From Sporomusa sp. (GTDB lineage: Bacteria; Bacillota_C; Negativicutes; Sporomusales; Sporomusaceae): 7,283 bases of DNA. A model generated the notes under the pieces. The model was not told the origin of the DNA, did no database searches, and saw only the letters and a program-made list of their open reading frames with translations. A program made the position numbers and the translations under genes. The stretch spans positions 1 to 7,283 of the forward strand of contig JAQSXM010000170.1 of assembly GCA_029256645.1 (NCBI GenBank). Direction: 5' to 3'. Of the stretch, positions 1-6,345 are shown piece by piece. The first letter of the stretch is position 1, and every line of letters starts with the position of its first letter.

Positions 1-2
1 TG

Positions 3-14
3 TTTTTTTTTTTT
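3..14. other. Homopolymeric T tract at left edge
   Basis: Twelve consecutive T residues are followed by GTTTTA. The tract could be the U-rich tail of an intrinsic terminator for a + strand gene ending just left of the window, but the stem that would prove this is not in view. I see no convincing -35/-10 pair in bases 1-70, so the promoter of the next gene is not identified. Runs of this length are also prone to length errors in sequencing. Confidence 0.4.
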
Positions 15-55
15 GTTTTAGCACACACTAAAATCACGAGTAAATTTTAATAAAC

Positions 56-63
56 AAAGGGGG
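56..63 (+). promoter_or_regulatory. Ribosome binding site that supports an ATT start for the HerA-like gene
   Basis: AAAGGGGG lies 7 bases before ATT at 71-73. It is as strong as the sites in front of yqfC and phoH in this window. The frame is open from the stop at 41-43, and no ATG, GTG or TTG occurs in frame before ATG 116. That ATG has only a weak AAAGG at 104-108 as its own site. Confidence 0.7.
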
Positions 64-70
64 CAAACAT

Positions 71-1582
71 ATTTCAGAGTACAAAGGCCGCCTTACTTAC
101 GCCAAAGGCACCTATATGGAATTTGTCGTTGCTCCTAACCAGGATGTGGATTTTGGTGATATTTTGGTTGTTGAAGGTAAAAATGACGATCGGTTTTATA
201 TTCGGGCCTATGATTTTAAGATTAAGTCGCGCTGGTCTGGAATGAACGGAGTCAGCTACCTAATGAGCAAGCTTGACGAGAATGGGCAGGTAGCTAATCA
301 AGAAGAGCTTGATTTTTATTTAGGCGGCAATCATACTGTGAAAATTGGAATTGCTGAGCAACTCTGCTATTCAGATGCACTGGGCCAATTATTTAACCCT
401 AAAACATGCCCTGATTTTTTCTGTGAAGTCCGTGGTTTAGCCACCGATGATACAGCCCTACTCAATGAAATGAAAGGTGACCTTGAAATTGGCTATTTAA
501 AAAGTGGCCGTGAAGTGCTCAAATTACCTGTGGGCATATTTGGCTCCAAAGCGATAACTGAACATATTGGTATTTTTGGCACAACAGGTTCTGGTAAAAG
601 TAATCTGGTAAAAGTTCTTTCGAGTTCAATCATTGATAGCGAAAACTATGGCTTACTCATATTTGATGTCCATAACGAATACTACCGTGATTTATCGCTG
701 CATCCCCGGGTTAATGACCGCTTAGTGGTATATAATACTAAACCCGAAGCAGAGCGGCCCAATGTTCGTAAACTTGCGCTTAATTATAATGAGGTTGAGC
801 CCGAGGATATTACAGCCTGCGCAACGTTTAGCGAACCACAGCTTGATGCCATCTATAAACTGTCGTCTGTGTGGCAGGATCGCTGGATGGATTATATTCT
901 AAAATATGATGCCGATGACATAATTGAGGAAATAGCTGGCTGTACAGGACAAAAATTCCAGTCGCGAACAATTAGTAAGATTAAAAGCATTTGCTGGAAT
1001 TTAGAACAAGAGCTGAATATTACTGAGGAAACTAGCATTCCGGGAGAGATTACCGCAGTTGGCCAAATGCTTTTAGATCTAGAACAAGGCAAAGTGGTAT
1101 TAGTTGAACTTAAAAATATCTCGCCTGTTGGTGAGCAGGCTTTATCAACCTTGTTATCAAAAAAAATGCTGTTGCATTATGCCAATAAGTCTGAAGCCGA
1201 ACGTTCTGTTGCTAAGCCAGTTTTGATAGTCCTTGAAGAAGCTCATCGTTTTTTGGGTAAGAAAGAACAAAGTACTCAAAATGTTTTTGCCAGATTGGTT
1301 AGCGAAGCACGAAAATTCAATATTGGTTTATGTGTTGTTGACCAGCAGCCACGCCTGTTAGCTGACAAAGTATTGTCTCAGTTAAATACCCTGTTTATTT
1401 TGGGACTTGCCTCTAAATCAGACCGGGGCAAGCTGGAGGCAATGTGCCGTAAGGATATTCTGCAACAACGAAACGAGATAAAAAATCTGGACTGCGGTGA
1501 ATTGATAGTTGCTACAAACTATATGCGATTTGCCGCACCGGTAAAAGTTCATAAGTTTGATGAATATTTAACCCGTAGTTAA
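71..1582 (+). CDS. HerA/FtsK-type DNA translocase ATPase (DUF87 family), probable ATT start
   Basis: This is a hexameric-type P-loop ATPase of the HerA family, expected in the cytoplasm as a DNA-pumping motor that works with a nuclease such as NurA in DNA-end resection. Counting from ATT 71 the protein has 503 residues. The N-terminal 60 or so look like the HAS beta-barrel (strand KGRLTYAKGTYMEFVV, then GDILVVEG). Walker A is GTTGSGKS at about 170-177. Walker B is VLIVLEEAHRFL at about 384-395, with the double Glu at 389-390. The sensor-like stretch VVDQQPRLL is at about 422-430. ATT is chosen because a strong ribosome binding site sits 7 bases upstream and the first barrel strand would be cut by starting at ATG 116, which gives 488 residues. 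The next gene on the right is sporulation gene yqfC, 69 bases away, so an operon link is uncertain. The family is clear; the nuclease partner and the role in repair or defence are inferred. Confidence 0.88.
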   Translation: MSEYKGRLTYAKGTYMEFVVAPNQDVDFGDILVVEGKNDDRFYIRAYDFKIKSRWSGMNGVSYLMSKLDENGQVANQEELDFYLGGNHTVKIGIAEQLCYSDALGQLFNPKTCPDFFCEVRGLATDDTALLNEMKGDLEIGYLKSGREVLKLPVGIFGSKAITEHIGIFGTTGSGKSNLVKVLSSSIIDSENYGLLIFDVHNEYYRDLSLHPRVNDRLVVYNTKPEAERPNVRKLALNYNEVEPEDITACATFSEPQLDAIYKLSSVWQDRWMDYILKYDADDIIEEIAGCTGQKFQSRTISKIKSICWNLEQELNITEETSIPGEITAVGQMLLDLEQGKVVLVELKNISPVGEQALSTLLSKKMLLHYANKSEAERSVAKPVLIVLEEAHRFLGKKEQSTQNVFARLVSEARKFNIGLCVVDQQPRLLADKVLSQLNTLFILGLASKSDRGKLEAMCRKDILQQRNEIKNLDCGELIVATNYMRFAAPVKVHKFDEYLTRS

Positions 1583-1587
1583 TTACT

Positions 1588-1650
1588 CCCCCGTTCATGT
1601 ACTAATGGGCCTGCTCTTAGGCATACATTTGTATATGAGGGGGGATTTTT
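1588..1650 (+). promoter_or_regulatory. Tiered hairpin covering the yqfC ribosome binding site, followed by a T run
   Basis: Three nested arms can pair: CCCCC 1588-1592 with GGGGG inside 1639-1644, CATGTAC 1596-1602 with GTATATG 1631-1637 (one G-U), and GCCT 1609-1612 with AGGC 1619-1622 around a six-base loop. The outer 3' arm is the yqfC ribosome binding site itself, and ATTTTT (1645-1650) follows it. The structure could act as a weak intrinsic terminator for the HerA-like gene, as a lid on the yqfC ribosome binding site in read-through RNA, or both. The pairing is read directly from the sequence; stability and function are inferred. Confidence 0.5.
1600..1629 (+). promoter_or_regulatory. 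Candidate sigma-E promoter for yqfC
   Basis: CATACATT at 1622-1629 fits the mother-cell sigma-E -10 consensus CATACANT at every fixed position. A 15-base spacer upstream lies TACTAAT (1600-1606), which matches about 5 of 7 positions of the -35 consensus KMATATT. Transcription would begin near 1636, next to the yqfC ribosome binding site, leaving a very short leader. yqfC and yqfD belong to the sigma-E regulon in Bacillus subtilis, which favours the call. The weak -35 and the short leader count against it. Confidence 0.35.
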
Positions 1651-1651
1651 C

Positions 1652-1927
1652 ATGCTGCGCCGTAAAGGGAAGTTGCAATCATTGGCCGGGTTTCTTGATA
1701 TACCGCAGGATATAGTGCTTGATATGCCGAGAATAACCATGCTTGGTAATAAACAATTGCTGGTTGAAAACCATAAAGGGATTATTGAGTATACCCCTTC
1801 ACTTGTTCGGATTAAACTAAACCAGGGAGAGCTATTTATTCTTGGTGAAAACCTAACGTTGGGAAATTTGCAAGCTGAGCAAATTCTGGTAGAGGGTGTG
1901 GTGCAGGAGGTCAAGTATGATATTTAA
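1652..1927 (+). CDS. yqfC: Sporulation protein YqfC
   Basis: This 91-residue protein has the usual length and pattern of the YqfC family: a basic start (MLRRKGKLQSL), then short beta-rich segments (RITMLGNKQLLVENHKGI, GIIEYTPSLVRIKL, GELFILGENL) and a closing VEGVVQEVKYDI. No signal peptide or membrane segment is visible. YqfC is associated with sporulation in the mother cell, but its biochemical role is unknown. It lies directly in front of yqfD, as in other Bacillota, and their ends overlap by 11 bases, which indicates translational coupling. The ATG has a strong AGGGGGG site 7 bases upstream (1638-1644), which may be hidden in a hairpin. Identification rests on family resemblance plus gene order. 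Confidence 0.9.
   Translation: MLRRKGKLQSLAGFLDIPQDIVLDMPRITMLGNKQLLVENHKGIIEYTPSLVRIKLNQGELFILGENLTLGNLQAEQILVEGVVQEVKYDI
1905..1910 (+). promoter_or_regulatory. Ribosome binding site that fixes the yqfD start
   Basis: AGGAGG lies inside the end of yqfC, 6 bases before ATG 1917. It decides for this ATG over the in-frame GTG at 1896, which would sit upstream of the site and add a non-family MWCRRSS peptide. Confidence 0.85.
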
Positions 1928-2582
1928 TACTAAATACCTGCGCGGTGCCGTAAAAATCCGTATAACCGGAACCATACCTGAACGATTTATCAATCTCTGC
2001 ATTACTGAACAAATTTTATTATGGGGTATAACTAAAATCGACGAAGACTTAATCGCCTGGATCGGCCTTGATGATTTTTTTAAAATACGTCCGCTGGTAT
2101 TGCGCAGTGCTACCAGGGTTCAGGTATTATCTCATCGCGGTTTACCTTTTGTGATAAAACGGGCTAAACGTAGAAAAATGATGATTGCAGGCGCTGTTTT
2201 GTTTATTGTTTTACTGAATATAATGTCTTCTTATGTTTGGTTTGTTGATATCACTGGAGTAAAAAGCATGTCAGAGAATGAAATAAGAAATGTTGCAATC
2301 TCGAATGGTTTGAAGCCGGGAGCAGTAATAGGTGGTCTTAACACCAAGTTGATTGAGCGGGAAATATTATTAAATGTTCCTGAGGTTGCCTGGGTTGGCA
2401 TCAACTTTACCGGTACCCGGGCTGTAATTGAAGTAGTTGAAAAAACGATGCCTAAGCAGGAAACTAAAGCTCCGGCGCATATTGTTGCCATGAAAGACGG
2501 CGTGATTACCGAGATTATTGCTTTAGCCGGACAACCGGCAGTAAAGAAAGGGGATACTGTAAAAAAGGAGATTTGCTTGTAA
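1917..2582 (+). pseudogene. yqfD: Sporulation protein YqfD, 5' part (frame broken or programmed shift)
   Basis: YqfD is a membrane-anchored sporulation protein of about 400 residues; its molecular activity is unknown. This reading frame gives only 221 residues. It has a soluble N-terminal part (1-87), a basic patch KRAKRRK, one membrane segment at about 88-110 (MMIAGAVLFIVLLNIMSSYV) and the start of the extracytoplasmic region. It stops at TAA 2580-2582 after VKKGDTVKK-EICL. A shift of -1 at the A run 2561-2566 restores VKKGDTVKKGDLLVKGFMIEP and joins the downstream frame, giving a 404-residue protein of normal family length. The break may be a lost A in a homopolymer (a sequencing error or a real mutation) or programmed frameshifting at A AAA AAG. 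The start is ATG 1917. Confidence 0.88.
2561..2567 (+). other. Slippery heptamer A AAA AAG at the yqfD frame break
   Basis: In the yqfD frame the codons are GTA AAA AAG, so the heptamer is in the exact register of the classical -1 frameshift site used by Escherichia coli dnaX. After slippage the next codons read GGA GAT TTG CTT GTA AAG, which gives GDLLVKG. An SD-like AAAGGGG (2547-2553) lies 7 bases upstream; in dnaX the stimulating SD-like element is about 10 bases away. I see no strong stem-loop 5-9 bases downstream: TAAA-GGGA-TTTA (2580-2591) is weak, and GGCTG/CAGCC lies too far away. Confidence 0.5.
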
Positions 2583-3130
2583 AGGGATTTATGATTGAGC
2601 CAACACCGGCTGCTGCCGAAGGTCAGCCACTCATAATCGATGTTCCCCGGGAGCTTATCCGGGCCAAAGGAATCATTAAGGCCTGGGTATGGTATGAGAG
2701 TTATGCAGAAGCTGAGTTGAAAAAGACAACGGTTACCCGTACCGGCAACCGGCAGGCTGAAGTTACTTTGAAAATTGGCAGCAGTGAATTAACATTTAAT
2801 GCAACACCAAACCGGCCGTTTCAAGAGTTCGAAAGTGAGATTATACATAAACAGCTACCGCTATGGAGGAATAGCGAGTTTACTGTCGAATCAACTATAA
2901 AACTATATTATGAGATTAACTCTGATGTGACAGTGAAATCCTTCTCAGAGGCGCGGGATGAAGCCCATGCCAAAGCTATTCAGGTAGTGCAAAATATTAT
3001 TCCTGAATCAGCGCAGATATTATCACGTAACTATGAAGTATTAAAAACACCTGAAGAGAATATTGTGCGGGTAAAAGTAAATGTGGAAACAATTGAGGAT
3101 ATTGGGCAAACTATAAATATTTCCCAATAA
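2573..3130 (+). pseudogene. yqfD: Sporulation protein YqfD, 3' part
   Basis: This is the C-terminal portion of YqfD, in the -1 frame relative to the 5' part. It continues the family sequence from LLVKGFMIEP through VPRELIRAKGIIKAWVWYES to the end VNVETIEDIGQTINISQ, and it should lie outside the cytoplasmic membrane. An independent start is unlikely. TTG 2573 has AAGGAG only 2 bases upstream (2565-2570), too close for normal initiation, and ATG 2591 has no suitably spaced site. The frame up to the junction also carries conserved family residues (GD). The part is therefore either made by frameshifting or not made at all. It ends 23 bases before phoH. The join to the 5' part is certain by homology, whereas the biological status of the gene is not. 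Confidence 0.88.
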
Positions 3131-3137
3131 ATGAATT

Positions 3138-3143
3138 AGGGGG
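3138..3143 (+). promoter_or_regulatory. Ribosome binding site supporting the phoH TTG start
   Basis: AGGGGG lies 10 bases before TTG 3154. No ATG or GTG in that frame is suitably placed, so the non-ATG start is the best choice. Confidence 0.65.
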
Positions 3144-3153
3144 CACTACTTAT

Positions 3154-4104
3154 TTGGAAAAGCGGATTAGCTTTGCCGACACAAAAGAAGCCGTAGCGGT
3201 TTTGGGCAGAAATGACGAATATTTAGGTTTGATTAGTCAACAGTTCACGAGCGGCATAACCGCCAGGGGAACAGACGTGATTTTCGATGGAGAAGCTAAT
3301 GAAGTTGACTTGATTTTGCGAGTGTTTCATGAACTCATCTATCTGTATCGTGAGGGTAATCCGGTAACAAGTCATGATGTGAGGTATAGCCTTCGGCTGA
3401 TTAAGGAAGGTCAGGCAGATTTTCTTCACCAAATGTTTTCAGATACAGTTCTTGTAACTGCCAGAGGCCGCCATATTAAGCCGAAAACTCTAGGACAAAG
3501 CCAGTATTTAGAAGCCATTCGCCGTAATTACATTACCTTTGGAATAGGACCGGCAGGAACTGGGAAAACTTATCTTGCTGTTGCTATGGCAGTATTTTCC
3601 TTAAAGAATAAGCATGTGGAAAGAATAATTTTGACTCGTCCAGCTGTAGAGGCTGGCGAGAAGCTTGGTTTTTTGCCTGGTGATTTACAAGAAAAGATTG
3701 ACCCGTATTTACGACCATTGTATGATGCTATGTACGACATTATGGGTGCTGAAACTGTACAAAAATATATGGCCAAAAATATAATTGAGGTGGCACCCCT
3801 GGCATATATGCGGGGGCGCACATTAGAAGATGCTTTTATCATCTTAGATGAAGCACAAAATACAACTGCTGAGCAAATGAAGATGTTTCTAACAAGAATG
3901 GGATTTGGCTCAAAAATGGTTGTTACCGGTGATATAACTCAAATTGATTTACCAAGAGGAGTTAAATCAGGGCTTAAGCATGCTCAGGCTGTGCTTGCTG
4001 ATACGCAAGGTATTGCGGTACTCAGTTTGAATGAAAGTGATGTAGTAAGACATGAGATAGTCGGCCGAATCATCCAGGCTTACGAACAATACGGTCAAGA
4101 GTAA
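3154..4104 (+). CDS. phoH: PhoH family ATPase (YbeZ-like)
   Basis: PhoH is a cytoplasmic P-loop ATPase linked to RNA metabolism. In many bacteria it is encoded next to the endoribonuclease YbeY, as here with one gene between. The 316-residue length is normal for the family. The N-terminal 110 residues form the variable, KH-like part. The PhoH ATPase domain follows: Walker A GPAGTGKT at 132-139, TRPAVEAGEKLGFLPGDL at 161-178, Walker B FIILDEAQN at 228-236, and the sensor stretch VVTGDITQIDLPRG at 256-269. The TTG start is supported by AGGGGG ten bases upstream. phoH follows yqfD after 23 bases, so it is probably on the same transcript, and it is separated from pgpH by a strong hairpin. Family assignment is secure; the exact substrate is unknown. 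Confidence 0.96.
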   Translation: MEKRISFADTKEAVAVLGRNDEYLGLISQQFTSGITARGTDVIFDGEANEVDLILRVFHELIYLYREGNPVTSHDVRYSLRLIKEGQADFLHQMFSDTVLVTARGRHIKPKTLGQSQYLEAIRRNYITFGIGPAGTGKTYLAVAMAVFSLKNKHVERIILTRPAVEAGEKLGFLPGDLQEKIDPYLRPLYDAMYDIMGAETVQKYMAKNIIEVAPLAYMRGRTLEDAFIILDEAQNTTAEQMKMFLTRMGFGSKMVVTGDITQIDLPRGVKSGLKHAQAVLADTQGIAVLSLNESDVVRHEIVGRIIQAYEQYGQE

Positions 4105-4105
4105 G

Positions 4106-4144
4106 AACATCTATTAAGCCATTCATGAATGCTCAATAGATGTT
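4106..4144 (+). repeat. Strong inverted repeat/hairpin between phoH and pgpH
   Basis: AACATCTATT (4106-4115) and AATAGATGTT (4135-4144) are perfect 10-base complementary arms. The interior can extend the stem: AG 4117-4118 with CT 4132-4133, then CATT 4120-4123 with AATG 4128-4131 around loop CATG, leaving one bulged C and one A/C mismatch. It begins 2 bases after the phoH stop and ends 5 bases before the pgpH ribosome binding site. No U run follows, so it is not a standard intrinsic terminator. It could be an RNA processing or stability element, or a palindromic protein-binding site. Confidence 0.7.
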
Positions 4145-4148
4145 GTAT

Positions 4149-4152
4149 GGAG
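4149..4152 (+). promoter_or_regulatory. Ribosome binding site suggesting the pgpH start
   Basis: GGAG lies 9 bases before ATG 4162. The earlier in-frame ATGs at 4129 (inside the hairpin arm) and 4147 have no recognisable site upstream. ATG 4165, one codon later, is also possible. Confidence 0.55.
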
Positions 4153-4161
4153 TTGAAAAAG

Positions 4162-6345
4162 ATGATGTCGGTTAATAACAGGTTGCGTGAATTGTTTGTT
4201 CAGCCGGGTAGTATTCATGCCCGGCCATTAGTACGCAGGATAGTATTGCTTGTGCTGTTCTTTTCTCTCTATATGCTATCTTTGTCAACCGATTTTATTC
4301 CAGACAAAGTATCATTGCAAATTGGGCAAGTGAGTGATCGCGATGTAATTGCACCAAGGACAGTATCTTATGTAGATAGCGCAAAAACTAAGAAACTTGA
4401 AATGGAAGTAATGGCCAGTGTCGCCAATGTGTATGATCTGGATGTTGCTGTAATGGCTAAAGCCGAAGAGGATGTCAAAGCTGTTTTCCGGGTGGCGCAA
4501 CTTATTCAGGCAGATAAGACTCAAACATCCAATGATCAAAAAATTCAGAGATTAACCCATGAGTTGCCCTTGAGTATGTCAAGCACAGTAGTAAACGGTC
4601 TTGCAAATTTAGATGAGGCCGGATTAGTAAAAACCGAGGATTATACTAAGTCGATACTACGCAAGTATCTGCAGCGTGGTATTCGGGATGATGATCTGGA
4701 TATTGCCAGAAAACAGGTAGTACTGGAAGCAGAAGAATTGGGGTTGGGTAAAAATGCCGAAGCCGTAGTGGCTGGTATTACGCAAACATTGATTCGGCCG
4801 AATTTTATCCTAAATGTTCGCGAAACAGACAAACGTAAACAGTCAGCTCTGGCCAATATTGAATCTGTTCGGGAAACTGTCAAGAAAGGCCAGGTATTGG
4901 TAAGGCGTGGCGATGTAGTAACAGGCGAACAGATTCATGTAATGGAAGAGCTGGGGCTATACGCCGGCAATGTGAGTGAAGTACGGATTTTTGGACTTGC
5001 TATTTATGTGCTGCTAATAATGGGTATTTCGTTAGGTTATCTATATAACTTTGCTTTTCGTGTGTATGAAAATGACATGCATTTACTTTTATTGGGATTA
5101 ATCATTCTAGTTACCATGCTGATTGGCAAGATGGCTCATTATTATTCCGATTTTGCCGCACCGGTTGCGGCTGGGGCCTTATTAACTGCGATTCTTATCG
5201 ATAGTCGGGTAGGGCTTGTTATTAGTGTTATCATGGCAATGTTCTTTGGTGTGATTGTTGACCATGATTTAAGAGCTGTGGCTGCTGCACTTGTTGGTGG
5301 TATGGCCGGGGTATACAGTGTGACTAAGATGGCTCATGGTTATAGCCTGATCAAGGCCGGCGTTTCAATTGCTGCGATAAATTTCCTTGTGATTGGTTCT
5401 ACGGGGCTTATCCAGCAGCTTGACGGGACAGTAGTCTTGGTACAATGTCTGTTTGGTGCCATTAGCGGCATTGCCTCAGCTGTAATTACTACCGGGCTTT
5501 TACCATATCTTGAACATGCTTTCAATATTACAACACCAATTAAGCTGCTCGATCTGGCAAAGCCTAACCATCCCCTATTGCAACGCCTGCTTTTAGATGC
5601 ACCGGGAACCTACCACCACAGTGTTCTTGTTGGCAACCTTGCTGAAACGGCTGCCGTTACGGTAGGAGCAGATCCGGTGGTTGTACGGGTAGGTGCTTAT
5701 TACCATGATATCGGTAAAATCAAAAGACCATATTTTTTTATCGAGAATCAGGCAGGCTGCGAAAACCCGCATGACAAAATTGCGCCCTCGCTTAGTACCC
5801 TAATTGTCACCTCTCATATTAAAGATGGACTTGATTTGTGCCGGGATTACAAATTGCCTCAAGTAATAACAGATATTATCGAGCAGCATCATGGAACTAC
5901 ATTGGTTTCCTATTTTTATAAGCGGGCTACTGAGAATGAACATGGTGAATGTATGATTGAAGACGATTTTCGCTATGAGGGCCCGTCACCCCAGACCAAA
6001 GAGGCCGCGCTTGTTATGTTGGCGGATGCCTGTGAAGCAGCTGTACGGTCAATTAGTAAACCTAATGTTAACCGTATTGAGGCGACTGTTCGCAAAATGA
6101 TCAGGGAGAGGCTGCAAGATGGCCAGTTGGATGATTGTAACCTTACTTTAAGAGATCTTAAAGTAATTGGTGATGTGTATATCAGACTATTGTCAAGCAT
6201 GTTTCACACTCGTATTGAGTACCCTGAAGCTTTAAAAGAGCTTGAAAGGAGAAAAGCCAAGAATGGAAATAATAATAAACAACCTGCAGGAAAAGATGAC
6301 ATTAACACCAGCAATGGAACAAATGTTGATGCAGGTGCTAAATAA
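4162..6345 (+). CDS. pgpH: Cyclic di-AMP phosphodiesterase PgpH (7TM-HD family, YqfF)
   Basis: This membrane enzyme hydrolyses the second messenger c-di-AMP to pApA and so affects potassium, osmotic and cell-wall homeostasis. From ATG 4162 it has 727 residues. The order is an N-terminal membrane segment (about 25-42), an extracytoplasmic 7TMR-HDED sensor region (about 50-270), a cluster of membrane segments (about 273-449) and a cytoplasmic HD domain (about 471-640). HD-domain motifs are GTYHHS (482-487), YHDIGK with the His-Asp pair 515-516, His 552, HHG (576-578) and Asp 622 in LADACEA. The C-terminal tail is polar (NGNNNKQPAGKDDINTSNG), unlike the rest, and is written in bases that also encode the start of YbeY. 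An ATG at 4129 would add 11 residues but starts inside a hairpin. The function is firm; the exact start is not. Confidence 0.95.
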   Translation: MMSVNNRLRELFVQPGSIHARPLVRRIVLLVLFFSLYMLSLSTDFIPDKVSLQIGQVSDRDVIAPRTVSYVDSAKTKKLEMEVMASVANVYDLDVAVMAKAEEDVKAVFRVAQLIQADKTQTSNDQKIQRLTHELPLSMSSTVVNGLANLDEAGLVKTEDYTKSILRKYLQRGIRDDDLDIARKQVVLEAEELGLGKNAEAVVAGITQTLIRPNFILNVRETDKRKQSALANIESVRETVKKGQVLVRRGDVVTGEQIHVMEELGLYAGNVSEVRIFGLAIYVLLIMGISLGYLYNFAFRVYENDMHLLLLGLIILVTMLIGKMAHYYSDFAAPVAAGALLTAILIDSRVGLVISVIMAMFFGVIVDHDLRAVAAALVGGMAGVYSVTKMAHGYSLIKAGVSIAAINFLVIGSTGLIQQLDGTVVLVQCLFGAISGIASAVITTGLLPYLEHAFNITTPIKLLDLAKPNHPLLQRLLLDAPGTYHHSVLVGNLAETAAVTVGADPVVVRVGAYYHDIGKIKRPYFFIENQAGCENPHDKIAPSLSTLIVTSHIKDGLDLCRDYKLPQVITDIIEQHHGTTLVSYFYKRATENEHGECMIEDDFRYEGPSPQTKEAALVMLADACEAAVRSISKPNVNRIEATVRKMIRERLQDGQLDDCNLTLRDLKVIGDVYIRLLSSMFHTRIEYPEALKELERRKAKNGNNNKQPAGKDDINTSNGTNVDAGAK
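6245..6251 (+). promoter_or_regulatory. Ribosome binding site for ybeY inside pgpH
   Basis: AAAGGAG, within the pgpH coding sequence, lies 11 bases before ATG 6263. It rules out the in-frame TTG 6242, which lies upstream of it. Confidence 0.7.

Noticed and set aside
13..51. Sigma-A promoter for the HerA-like gene
   Set aside because: TTGTTT (13-18) with TAAAAT (29-34) or TAAATT (41-46) gives spacers of about 10 or 22 bases, not 16-18, so the match is not convincing in this AT-rich stretch.
1579..1914. 111-codon minus-strand open frame covering yqfC and the gap before it
   Set aside because: It mirrors yqfC on the other strand, and its translation (MTSCTTPSTRICSACKF...) looks like no protein family. 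The + strand gene is well supported by family, ribosome binding site and gene order.
2573..2590. Independent translation start for the 3' part of yqfD at TTG 2573
   Set aside because: AAGGAG at 2565-2570 is only 2 bases from the TTG, too close for initiation, and the continuous family sequence across the junction is better explained by a frame change.
2608..2630. GGCTG/CAGCC stem as a stimulator of -1 frameshifting
   Set aside because: It has only five pairs with a large loop and lies about 40 bases beyond the heptamer, outside the 5-9 base spacing such stimulators need.
3131..3139. Two-codon mini-frame ATG AAT TAG right after the yqfD stop
   Set aside because: It has no ribosome binding site of its own, and its end merges into the phoH site. 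Start-stop triplets this short arise by chance.
4129..4161. Earlier pgpH starts at ATG 4129 or ATG 4147
   Set aside because: Neither has an SD-like site upstream, and 4129 lies within the hairpin arm. ATG 4162 has GGAG nine bases upstream. The choice is only moderately certain.
3223..6200. Several minus-strand open frames of 60-90 codons opposite phoH and pgpH
   Set aside because: All lie fully inside strongly supported + strand genes, their translations resemble no family, and none shows a convincing start site.
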